Of a stretch of DNA of 64,000 nucleotides, positions 12,317 through 22,835 are shown piece after piece. This DNA is from Rotaria macrura (lineage: Eukaryota; Rotifera; Eurotatoria; Philodinida; Philodinidae), in the NCBI GenBank assembly GCA_900239685.1, contig OENT01000682.1, positions 1-64,000 of the forward strand, in the 5' to 3' direction. The translations under genes were made by a program, and so were the position numbers. Position 1 is the stretch's first letter. The number at the start of each line of letters is the position of its first letter. The notes under the pieces are model-generated. The model made no database searches. It was not told the DNA's origin and saw only the letters and a list, made by a program, of their open reading frames with translations.

Positions 12317-13065
12317 ATGGATATTGATCAAGGACAGATTAGAAATCAGTTGAGACGACGTCGATTGTTATTTAGCAAAGCAAAATTAAAAGCTGTTTCA
12401 CGTACAAGCGCACTTCTATCTGGATTTGCTATGGTTTGTGATATATATTTTTCTTGCACGTATTCTATGAATATTACGAACTGATCGAGATTTTCTTATC
12501 TCTATTCTTCGTTTGATTAGGTTGCAATGGTTGAAATTTCATTAGATGATCACAAAAATTCTAAAACTTCAGCACCTCTATTAGTGGTCTATTCGATTGT
12601 TACATGTCTTCTTGTTGGCGTACATCTATTAGCATTAATGATTAGTACATGTATATTACCACAGTTAGAAGCTGATAGCATACTTGGTTATGAAGAATAT
12701 GCATCACATACAACAATGCTTGTCTATATTGAATTAGCTTGGATTCTAAGTACAGGACTTGGTAGGAATGAGTTTTGTTTTCTCATGTGTAGAGAAAAGA
12801 AAGAGAAATTTATTTCGTTTTAGGTATATTTCTATTTCTTGTTGAAATAGCTATTGTATGTTGGGTGAAGTTTTTCTTTGTAGCACGTCCAGCTGCCATT
12901 GCCACAACGATCGTCATTGTACCTGTTATAATCTTATTTTGTATATTTTCCTTGCATTTTTACCGACGTCTTGTTTCCTTTAAGTTAAGTCGACATCAAG
13001 ACGAATTAAATGAAATTGAAAATTCACTTAATACTGGAAAACTAGCACCAACTAATATTGTCTAA
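12317..13065 (+). CDS. ORAI: ORAI calcium release-activated Ca2+ channel subunit
   Basis: Three exons, 12317-12433, 12521-12761 and 12824-13065, give 199 aa with four membrane segments. The pore-lining first helix is nearly identical to human ORAI1 (SRTSALLSGFAMVAMVE). Glu44 is at the selectivity-filter position (human E106) and Arg29 at the human R91 position. TM2 has LVGVHLLALMISTCILP, TM3 has FLFLVEIAIVCWVKF (Glu127 at the human E190 position), and TM4 has HFYRRLVSFK followed by a C-terminal coiled-coil segment (RHQDELNEIENSL) that in ORAI1 binds STIM1. The protein is the plasma-membrane pore for store-operated Ca2+ entry. The TM3-TM4 loop is much shorter than in ORAI1. The frame stays open upstream to a splice acceptor ending at 12280, so an additional 5' coding exon cannot be excluded; the first ATG in the exon was used. 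Confidence 0.93.
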
Positions 13066-13270
13066 CTAGTCGAAAGTATTGGAGGAAATAGATAAGAATA
13101 TCGTTTTTATTTTGTGTTTCACTCTGATATTTATAATCTCACGTCATAAAAATAATGTTTATTGCTTTCTTTTATTTTTGTTTTGTTTTCACTGTGCGCA
13201 TGTTACTAAATGTATGCTATTATTCTGTCTTTGTAGATTTCATATCTGATTTTATTATTACATGATAACT
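13066..13270. other. Short ORAI-STUB1 intergenic spacer
   Basis: About 200 bp of AT-rich sequence holding the ORAI 3' end and the start region of STUB1. The spacing is tight but the genes are in the same orientation; no separate promoter motif could be identified. Confidence 0.4.
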
Positions 13271-14819
13271 ATGACAGGAGGAAGAGACGAAACAATTAAA
13301 GAAAAAGGTTTGAAGATTTGTACATGTTTTTGATTTATTGTATTTTTTTAAGACTTAAGCGTCTGACTAATAAAATTTGTATTCGATAAGTTTGATCAAT
13401 GAACTTCTTTCCAAACAAACTCTTAGCTGCAAGTATACGTGACTTTGTCATCGTTCTGCATATATTTTGAATCTTGAAAATATTTTCGACACATGATCGT
13501 TTTACGTCACCCACATACAATATTAGTCAAGGGTAGAAACTTTCCACGCTATTATCATTAGTCACAGTAGACGTTAATCATACGCGGTACATGAATGAAA
13601 ATGAAAATTCATTTGAAATCAATATTTTGATTTAAACTACAGTTGTTGATGTTGTTTTTATTTCATAGGCAATAGTCATTTTTTACAAAGAAAATATAAT
13701 GATGCTATTCATTGTTATAATCAAGCATTAAAAGAAAATGGTGAAAAAGCTACTTATTATGTTAACCGTGCATTATGCTATATAAAATTAAAACAATGGG
13801 ATAAAGTCTATCAAGATGCTCGTCGTTGTCTTGATCTTGATTCGAATTACATTAAAGCTCATGCTTATTTAGGTCAGTATTATATTGAACAACAACGATA
13901 CGATGAAGCAATAGTGTGTTTTAAACAAGCACTTGACTTATGCAAAGTTCGATTATTTGATTTTTAACAATATATATTCAAGAGAATCATGCATCGTTGT
14001 TTCTTTTAACTATAGATTCAAAATAAGAATTTTGGCGATGAAATTCAACGACTGTTAAATTATGCACAACGACGTCGCTTTTCATTGCTGGAACAAACAC
14101 GTGTTGAAAATGAAAACAGTTTACAATCATATCTTCGTTCATTGGTTCTAGTCGATAAAGAGCGACGGATGCAGTCATACATTGAAAAATATTTAGAAGA
14201 ACATGAAACAAATGAGAGTAAACCAATTGAATCCACTTCGACACCATCCGTATCTATAGTAGCGAAAAGTCTTTCGATTTTAAAACAGTATCTATCAAAA
14301 TCGATGCATCGTAATGATCAAAAGTTGAAGAAAAATCCTAATTCAAGTGATTCAATTGCTACAATAAACGTAATTACAATATCTGATAATCAAATGAATG
14401 ATAGTGTCGATCCATCACTTGAACAAGCATTATTTGACATTGAACAATCATCTAATCAATCATTGAATGAATTGAATAACTTATTCAATGAGGTTGATAC
14501 AAAAAGAAAACGACGTGAAATACCAGAATCTTTAACATGTAAACTTTGTTATGATATTATGAGAGATCCCGTTATTACACCATGTAAGTAGAATAATATT
14601 CTTGTAATAAGATTGAACAAAAATATTTTTGATTCTGCTTTAGTTGGCATCACTTACTGTCGATCGTGTATTGAAGAAAATCTATATAGAGTTAGTCATA
14701 TAGATCCAATAGCTAATAAACCATTAGTTGTTGAACAATTAGTGAACAATCTTGTTGTTAAAGAAATTGTGGAAAAGTTTGTCAAGGAAAATGAATGGGT
14801 CAATTCGGAATTTTTCTAA
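13271..14819 (+). CDS. STUB1: STUB1/CHIP co-chaperone E3 ubiquitin ligase
   Basis: Four exons, 13271-13307, 13669-13946, 14016-14583 and 14644-14819, give 352 aa (human 303). Three TPR repeats occupy about residues 10-105 (e.g. YYVNRALCYIKLKQW). They retain the Lys/Asn residues that clamp the EEVD tail of Hsp70/Hsp90, including KEKGN near the start. NFGDEIQ then begins the helical dimerisation region. The U-box is at about 276-340 (EIPESLTCKLCYDIMRDPVITP, then GITYCRSCIEENLYRVSHIDP) and recruits E2 enzymes. The protein ubiquitinates chaperone-bound clients in the cytosol. The extra length lies in the helical linker, roughly residues 150-260, which is Ser/Asn-rich. The U-box splice junction creates Phe where vertebrate CHIP has Ser (TPSG). 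Confidence 0.93.
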
Positions 14820-16107
14820 GCATCATCATATAATCAAGCTGAACATTTCTTTTTCTTGTTGGACGGACGCATTTATTTTTATACATGCATTTATATGTGT
14901 AAATAATCGCAATCCGAAACATAAATAATAGAGAAGAAAGAATACAAAACAGTGAATATTATCATTGGTGATTTATCAAACATTAAATACAATTTTATTA
15001 TTTTTATTTATTTTTTGCCCAAATAACTATTTGTAATATTGCTTTTGCTTTTCTTACATATATACACATAGATAAATGAATATCTTGACATTAAATTGAC
15101 AAGGAAATGCTTCTAACTATCAAAATACAATTGATTTAAAGCAATGAATATCATCCAGGTTTGGTCATCTATAGAAGGATGAATAAATACATGAGTGAAT
15201 GTTCGATGAGACAATATTGAGGATATTTGTTATAGCTTTATAAGAAGTTGCTGATGATGTAATTATCCACCATAATTGTATAAATGCCTATTAAGTATGC
15301 TATTGAATATTAGTGAAGAATTTTGTTTTTATAAATTGACTATAATATTCCAGACTATGTGAAAATCATGAGTATCAAGATGGCATCATTATTGATATGT
15401 GTTTTAATATTTAAGTGCTAAATATGTATGCTTAAGATAAAAAGAGCATGAATTAAACCTGTTGCAGAAAATGATTTATGAATCTAAAACTAAATGATAG
15501 TTTTGTTAAATCAATGAAATTACTGATGAAAAAATTTTTACTGAGTCTGAACTTTGTTTCTCAAACTTATGAACCATTGATTTGATTGATTGATACTTTG
15601 ACAGAGATATTACGACGAAAGGCAATTTTCAAGAACATTTGTGTTATTCATGTGATATAATCTTCATTAACGCTTGCTTGGCTGATATAATAATATTGAT
15701 TTAGCGCAAATCTGACTCGTTTCCTCTTATCGATGCCATCATCCTCAAGATATGCTGTTTATGATGATGATGATGATGATAAGAACAAACATCAATAATA
15801 TATCATTGTTTGAATTCAACTAAAGGTTGTTTTAGATTGAGACTATTATTTGCTTCGCTATATGTTGAATAGTACCCGTTAAAACATCTTTTCTTATTGA
15901 TCTTTGGTAAAAAATATTGTTCTATGAAAATGTCAAACAACAAGAGTATGTCTGTTATTATGATAAGGCATCGATCGAATCGATACTGTAAACAACTTAT
16001 GCAGAAAATTTAGTATACTTTTCTTTTCTTACTTTAGTTTGTTAAACAAAAACGTAATCTTGAATAGATACTTCTTGTTCAATATTGTACAAAACTTGAT
16101 TTCGAAC
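14820..16107. other. Spacer between STUB1 and the aminopeptidase gene
   Basis: 1.3 kb of AT-rich DNA with no credible gene. A short (GAT)n microsatellite sits at about 15761-15780. A pyrimidine-rich acceptor-like TTACTTTAG ends at 16037, upstream of the next start codon. Confidence 0.5.
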
Positions 16108-18448
16108 ATGTTTTTATTCATACTCGTATTACTAGTAGTAGAAGTTTCATGTGGCTATTTAAGCAAAAGCAAAGCATGTTTACCTACCCCAAAACAAAAG
16201 AATACAACAACAATTTTAAGTTATCTTCGTCGAGAAATGCAAAATGAAGGTATCGGGGTTTATGTTGTATTTTCTGGTGATGAACATGGAAGTGAATATA
16301 CACAACCTTATGATAAACGACGTGATTGGATCACAGGATTTCTTGGTTCATCTGGTACAGCCGTAATTTCACTACGATCCGCTGCTTTATGGACGGATAG
16401 TCGATATTTTACACAAGCAGAAGAAGAACTCGATTGTGCTAATTGGCTGTTGATGAGAAGTGCATATGAAGAGGAACAAGATATTGTTTATTGGTTAACT
16501 CTTGAAGCATATCAGACTAATTCGGTGAGACTTTAAAAAACATTTAGATTATTAATAACTGTAGCCTATTCATGATGAATCTTCGTCGTTAATCGATTTT
16601 TTCGAGTATCTATTATATAAAAAATGGAAAGAAGTATTTCGAATCTATTGTTTTTAAATATTTCTATGTTTATGTAATAATTTTAATTATATTTATTAGT
16701 CTGTAGGCACGACAACTACGTTCACTTCTAGATCATGGTGGTCATCAACGAATGCTGTGCTCAACGAGATTGGCAAAAAACTTCAATCAGTCGATGATCT
16801 TGTTGGACGTATTTGGCCAAACATTGAACGTCCACCAGAATCTTCCAATTCAATTTATCGACATGATATGAAGTACGCCGGAGAAAATGTAACTGAAAAA
16901 TTATATCGAACAACGATGAAACTCAAAGAGTTCCGTGCAACAGCAACTATTATCAGTGCTCTTGATGAAATAGCATGGCAATTTAACTTACGCGGTTCCG
17001 ATATTCCATTTAATCCGTTTTTCAAATCGTATGCTATCATATATGTTGATTATAGAGTTCGTCAACCAAAATTATTCGTTAATTTAGCACAAATTAACAG
17101 CAGTACATATCCTGATGGTGTTCAAGTTTTAAATTATTCTATGTTTTGGAGTCATTTAAATGCAACTGTAAATGATCCAACCATAAGAAATATTTGGATT
17201 AGTTCTCATGTTTCTCAAGCTATAGTTAGTTTAATACCTGATTATAAGTTATTTTCATCATTGAAAAATTCACCTATTGAAAGTTTAAAAGCACGAAAGA
17301 ATCCAATTGAAAGGCAAGGCATGCGAGAATGTCAAATACGAGATGCTGTTGCTCGTATGAAACATATTGGCTGGATTGAACAGCAATTAAATCATGGAAT
17401 ATCTATTAATGAAACTAACTCAATTGATCAATTGATTCTCTATCAGAAACAACAAGATAAATTTCAGTACCCAAGTTTTTATGCTATATCAGCATCTGGT
17501 GATCGTGCTGCGATCGTTCATTATAAACCTAATCCGGCAACAGCTCAAACTATTACTGAAAATCGTGTTTATTTACTTGATGTAAATCTACGTCAATGGT
17601 AGAATGAAATATTTGTATGTTTCTTTTTCTTAGGCTGGTAGTCAATATCTAGACGGTACAACAGATATAACGCGGACACATCATTTTGGTACTCCAAAAG
17701 CTCTTGAAAAACGTGCCTATACACGTGTACTTCAAGGTGTACTTGATATTGCTAGTACAGTTTTTCCTCAAGGAACATATGGTCGTTCGATTGATCATCT
17801 TGGTCGCATGTATTTGTATAGAGATGGTATGCACTTTGGACATGGCGTAGGGTTTGTATCATATTATGATATTTAATAAAAATAACAAATTATTCATTTT
17901 GAATTCACTGATAGTTATGTACTTGATTCGATTGTTTTTCCTTTTGTAGTCATGGAATCGGTCATTTTTTGAGTGTCCATGAAGGTCCACAACGGATTAC
18001 ATTGGAGTATAACAAAAATGAAGAAGCCTTAGCTGATGGAGTCTTCATTTCGGACGAGCCTGGATTCTATAAACCAAATGATTTTGGTATTCGAATAGAA
18101 AATGATATGGAAGTTGTATTGGCGAATAGGAGTGTCTATGATAATAGACAATATCTACATTTCGATACAATTACACTTATACCCTATGAACGTTCATTGA
18201 TCGATGTTACACTATTAACGTATGAACACATCAAGGCTATCAATCAATATCATGAAAAAGTACAAAAGATTTTAGAACCTTTACTTGAGGGCGATGAAGC
18301 AGCTTTAAAGGCATTACATTCTCGTACGAAAATATTAGATCTTCAACCAATACTAACGACTTCAAAACCTGCTAATAAATCATTCGTTCTTATTAGTTCA
18401 TCATCTCTAATAATAACACTTCTTTTGATTGTGATTCTTTTATTCTAA
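16108..18448 (+). CDS. XPNPEP2: Membrane-anchored Xaa-Pro aminopeptidase (XPNPEP2-like, M24B)
   Basis: Four exons, 16108-16524, 16700-17581, 17634-17851 and 17950-18448, give 671 aa, almost the human APP2 length (674). The ATG at 16108 starts a signal peptide (MFLFILVLLVVEVSC), so this start is preferred over the upstream TTG of the same frame. The N-terminal creatinase-like domain includes DKRRDWITGFLGSSGTAV and LWTDSRYFTQAE. The pita-bread catalytic domain keeps all five metal ligands: Asp433 (LLDAGSQY), Asp444 (TTDITRT), His507 (GHGIGH), Glu542 (SDEPGF) and Glu556 (RIEND). The C terminus ends in a 20-residue hydrophobic segment after a small-residue region, as expected for a GPI-anchored ectoenzyme. 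The family removes N-terminal residues from peptides with proline in position 2. Confidence 0.93.
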
Positions 18449-18998
18449 TTTTTACAACTATTGTAAAACAGCAGACACTTGATCAATATAACTCTGCAAT
18501 TACTGTACTTACATAATTTCAACTTAAATGAATGTATAACTCTACCAAATATTTCATAAGATTTGTTTTTCTTTACGACCGAAATACTAAATCTCTACGG
18601 ATTGTTTGCAATCAATCCCTATCAAGATACGACATCTGTACAAGCGAAAAGAACGTCTGTCCACCAATCGTGTGCTATACTGTGAAAAAAAAGATTACAA
18701 CTACTACTCTTTTCCTTGATTAGTCATATAGTTCTACCAAAATTTTTTTGTTGAAGTAGTTTTATTTTTATGCGATAGTAGATGATCTATTTGAATTCAT
18801 TTTTATGTGTAACGTTAGGCAGAGGGAAATTTTCTGTCGATAGTAATCAAATCTTTGTATTGGACTTACATCTATTTATTGTTTCCTATGCGTATAATAG
18901 TCTGAATGTTGAATAATATTAGTCATCATCTTATTTATTATCAGAATTCAAGAGAATGTATAATTCTTTATTACAGAAAAAGGAAATGATTCGAAAAT
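18449..18998. other. Spacer between convergent genes
   Basis: Contains the 3' ends of the aminopeptidase gene (plus) and the minus-strand gene at 18999. The 63-codon frame at 18532 has no recognisable content. Confidence 0.5.
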
Positions 18999-19610
18999 TT
19001 ATTTCAATTTATTATGCTTATTTTTAATCTTATTACGTAAACGCTGTTTTGGCACTTTTGCAGTTTTTTTCGATGTTGATTTATTTGGAATTTTAGTTTT
19101 AACTATTCGGCGTGTTGAATTGTTACTAACTCCTTTCTTCTTAATATGTAGTGATGATTCTAGCATTTGTACTGGTAACGTACGCTTTCTAATAGGTTCT
19201 TTGAAGGTTACGGATTTTTCTTTGACACAACTTATATCACCTGCACCTGCATTTTCTATTGCCGGTTGTTCGAGCGATGATGATTCGAGATGAACATGAT
19301 TTGTTTCAACAGATGACATGTGTTGATTGTTCGGTACTGATACTTCTGGATAAACTGTATGTACTGTTAGTGATTGATTATTTGAAATCGAAACAAGCTC
19401 ATCAGTCATTCGTTTAACAGCAATTGAAACAAGTTGCCATATTTCTTTAGTTAAATGACGTTTAGCTAATTCTGTTTCACTATCTAGATTTTCTGATGAA
19501 TGTTTTCTATTCATTGATACTGTTGTTGGTCGTATTTGATGTATTATTCGGGTATTTGAACGTGATGTGTTATTGCTTTTTGATTGAATAATATTTCGAC
19601 GACGAACCAT
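18999..19610 (-). CDS. Hypothetical basic, probably nuclear protein, 203 aa
   Basis: A single uninterrupted ATG-to-stop frame of 203 codons, the longest intronless frame without a match in this window. I do not recognise the family. The N terminus is Arg/Ser/Asn-rich (MVRRRNIIQSK). A short amphipathic block (TKEIWQLVSIAVKRMTDEL, about residues 54-72) could be helical. The last third is strongly basic, with several KKK/KRK/RLRNK clusters that look like nuclear localisation or nucleic-acid-binding sequence. There is no signal peptide or membrane segment. Codon composition resembles its neighbours. It is convergent with the aminopeptidase and divergent from SURF2 across a 0.7 kb gap. It could be the only exon of a small nuclear protein or the last exon of a longer gene. 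Confidence 0.55.
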   Translation of the reverse strand: MVRRRNIIQSKSNNTSRSNTRIIHQIRPTTVSMNRKHSSENLDSETELAKRHLTKEIWQLVSIAVKRMTDELVSISNNQSLTVHTVYPEVSVPNNQHMSSVETNHVHLESSSLEQPAIENAGAGDISCVKEKSVTFKEPIRKRTLPVQMLESSLHIKKKGVSNNSTRRIVKTKIPNKSTSKKTAKVPKQRLRNKIKNKHNKLK

Positions 19611-20308
19611 AGAAAAATTTTTAATGATATGAAATAGGAAAGAAAGTCAAATGATTTGAAACAAAAAAACGATTATTGAAAACGCGCAAAATTATTTATG
19701 TACAAATATACATTTGTTTTTTAAACATAATTATATTTCCGCCATTTAAGATACTTCATGTAGTAACGTATACGTATAGAATGATTATAGTAAAATCTGA
19801 CTGTTGGATGAAGATGATTAAATATTGATTTTCTAAGATTTTGCTTTGTATCTGACACACAAACAAGTAGTCGAAAATTTTACAAGCATAATCTGTACAA
19901 TTTTGCTAATAGATTCCATTTAGAATAGAACAGAGATCACTGATAACTGTTAATATGTAGATTTTATTTTTCTTGTGATACTTTTTTTAGTAAATTTAAA
20001 TCAAATCATTCAATGATAACAAAGAGTACTTCATCGAAATACGCTACGCAATACATTGAAAGATTATTGTTTTCTCAAGTAGTATTCCCGTTTGTTGTTT
20101 GAATCATATTTTAGTATCTAGAAAAGAATACTTTAAATTATTTCATAACTGAATAGATTTGTACTTTTCAATTGGTATTTATATCTTCTATCACCAAATT
20201 TAAACGTGCAAGAAAAATTGACAACAAAGAAACATTGATAGTGTTCAAGTTTTTTTTAAATAAATATTTAGTTTTGAAAATTCTCGCATGATTCTTTTTT
20301 CTTTCTAG
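19611..20308. other. Divergent spacer upstream of SURF2
   Basis: 0.7 kb of AT-rich DNA between the minus-strand hypothetical gene and SURF2. It presumably carries both promoters. A pyrimidine-rich acceptor (TTTTTCTTTCTAG) ends at 20308, immediately before the SURF2 ATG, so SURF2 has either a 5' UTR intron or a spliced-leader trans-splice site here. Confidence 0.45.
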
Positions 20309-22024
20309 ATGGATATCGACATCAATCCGACAATAACTGTTGATTCTTTACTACATAATTATCCATCATTAAAACGATTGCCTGATAAAGATCGTGTAAG
20401 AACAGTTGTTTAAAATCTTAAATGAACATTTTTGTTCTATTTTTTTTTCTTTTCGAATTATTAGATTAAATGCAATTGGACTCAGCATGAAATACCAGCT
20501 CGTGTTGATGCTATTGAAAAATATATTCAAGGAAAAAAATATCAACAATTACTCAAGAAGAAGTTTGATTATGATTCGTTAGAAAAGTTTAAAGAATTTC
20601 TTGAACCAAGTACAAAAAAGAATCATGAGTAAGATTCGGTTGAAAAAATTAAAATTCGTGGGATATAAACATAATCAGATTAGATTTCTTCTCGAAAGAC
20701 TAGATTTCTCTTTCTAAATCTTTCAGTAGAAAAGAAAATCATTCTAAATTTTTCATGGATGTTAACAATTCCAATAAGAAGGCGAACCTCGAAATATTTA
20801 AAATGTTTTTTTCTTATAAGAAATGATTCTAATTCTACTATGTTTAGAGCTGTTCAAGTTTTGGATTATTCTTATTAAATATATTAATGTCAATCATCTT
20901 AGATGAAGGATAGAAAAATTTTTAAAAGAAGATTTTTTTCGCATACAAAGTGTTTATCGAGAGCATCGACAATTCTATGAAATAATAATCACTGTTGATG
21001 TATAACAGTACATTTTGAGTTTATACTACTATTGTCATATCTAATAATTTAGATCCACAACAGTGCATAGTAACTTTTCATTTCGAAAAATACATATTGT
21101 TAAGTTCGAATCAAAGTTTTCTTATAGATTATATGAAAAGTATGGGTCCATAGTGGAAATCTTTATCTACTACTAGTGAGATCATATTGATGAACATCGG
21201 ATGAAAAAATATCGTACATGAATCGATACAGATACAATTATATCATTATCCTCTAGTCAATAAAATTTCCTTTCGATCAAAGAAAACTATAGCCATTCGA
21301 TTAATTTTATATCCTACGATAAATAATTGATTCAAATTGAAATTATGTTTTAGAAAACAATTATTTTGCAAATTAACGTTAAGACATTTGAATAAAGAAC
21401 CACATCATATAATGAAACATGTTGAAGGAAAAAAGTTTAAACGTGCTTATGCACAATGTAAGTTATGAGTCTGATGTTATTGGAATAGTTTGTATAACAA
21501 AATAGAAATTTTTTTAGGGCAAGAATGTCAAGTTAGTGGGACAGAATATATTCCACAAGGTAGAAGAAAAAAGAAACAACCAGTGTCAACCGATGACAAC
21601 GATAATGATCAATATGTTGATTTAAGTGATGATGAAATTGTTATTGAGGACGATGATGATGATGATCTATCAGATTTATATCCTGGTATGATGAAATGAA
21701 TATTCTAAATCAATGTTTTTAATTCATTCATCCATAGATTTTCGTCGTTTACGAACAAGTGATCTAAAATCTCGGAAAACTACAGAAGAAAATCAAGATG
21801 ATGATACAGGTGGACAAAAACGAAAAGCGGAAGCATCCAAAGTAAATAGAAAATAAAACATGACTCTTTTATGTTAAAAATCAATATATCATTTTGTTAT
21901 TAAGATCAAGAAACCAAAAAAATTGGCTGCACCAAGTTCAAAACGTATGCGATCATCGGATGAGAATATGAACAATGGTGATGATTTAGTTAAACCAACA
22001 AAAACAATGACTTTAACAATTTAA
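20309..22024 (+). CDS. SURF2: SURF2 (surfeit locus protein 2)
   Basis: Seven exons, 20309-20395, 20465-20628, 21354-21457, 21518-21685, 21738-21841 and 21905-22024 (with the third preceded by a 725-bp intron), are listed here as six visible coding blocks. They give 248 aa against 256 in human. Family signatures are clear: a proline/leucine N terminus (LLHNYPSLKRLP), CNWTQHEIPARVDAIEKYIQGKKYQ, then LFCKLTLRHLNKEPHHIMKHVEGKKFKRA and ECQVSGTEYIP. The C-terminal half is an acidic Asp-rich tract (DLSDDEIVIEDDDDDDLSDLYP) followed by a Lys/Arg-rich tail. This composition fits a nucleolar/ribosome-biogenesis factor; human SURF2 is reported to bind free 5S RNP components. The count of coding blocks that I can support is six. 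Confidence 0.9.
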
Positions 22025-22835
22025 GTTCTCGTATTTTTTTTGTTGTGTTTTTTTATAAACATGATACCGTTGACAACATATTATCGTTTACATCATATCA
22101 TTCCAATATTACTCACATTTAATATTCTCATATTTCCGTTTGCTCGAGACGAGATTTCCTTCTGTTGACGGTACTTTTTACTGAAAAATTTATTACTAGA
22201 TTTTCACAGACATAGTTCTTGAGTGTTCATCTTTTTTCTTTAATCTCCAACTGAGCAGTCAAAATTGTTTAGAGATATTCTCTGGCAGACTTAAGATATG
22301 GATTGAATTCGCTTAATTACTTATATGATGTATATATCCCTTCATCGTCTTATTGTTCATAGATTTCTATTGTAATTCTGATAGAGACGATCAGATGACA
22401 TTGCAAAATATTTCGTTGAATGGTAATACGATGAAGTTAATTTTTTCCCAAGGTTCTACAATTACTGTTAGAAATGCTCAGAAATTGATAACTATTTCTA
22501 AAATCCTTTATTACTTAAAAAGAATCTGATACACAAAATATATACCATATGATTTTCTGTGTTCGAAGTATACACTATGCACTTGATAGTTATAGAGCCG
22601 ACACAACAACCACACTTCTCATTTATATTTTTTCTGCTTTCTTTGAAAATTTCTTCAGAAAGCGCAGAACGCCACTATGAATTATCTTGACTTAAGCTTC
22701 ATATTCTTGTTAATTCACAATGAGTTCTAAATAAACAGTATGCAGCTATATTGCAATCCATGCTTGATATTATATAAGAATGTCAAGGTATACTTTTCAG
22801 ATAACTGAAATCATTTACATTGAAAAGAGTAAACC
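22025..22835. other. SURF2-UBA6 spacer
   Basis: 0.8 kb of AT-rich intergenic DNA with no credible frame. It should contain the SURF2 3' UTR and the promoter of the E1 gene. Confidence 0.5.

Noticed and set aside
16039-16107. Upstream extension of the Xaa-Pro aminopeptidase
   Set aside because: It begins at TTG, not ATG; the ATG at 16108 gives a proper signal peptide.
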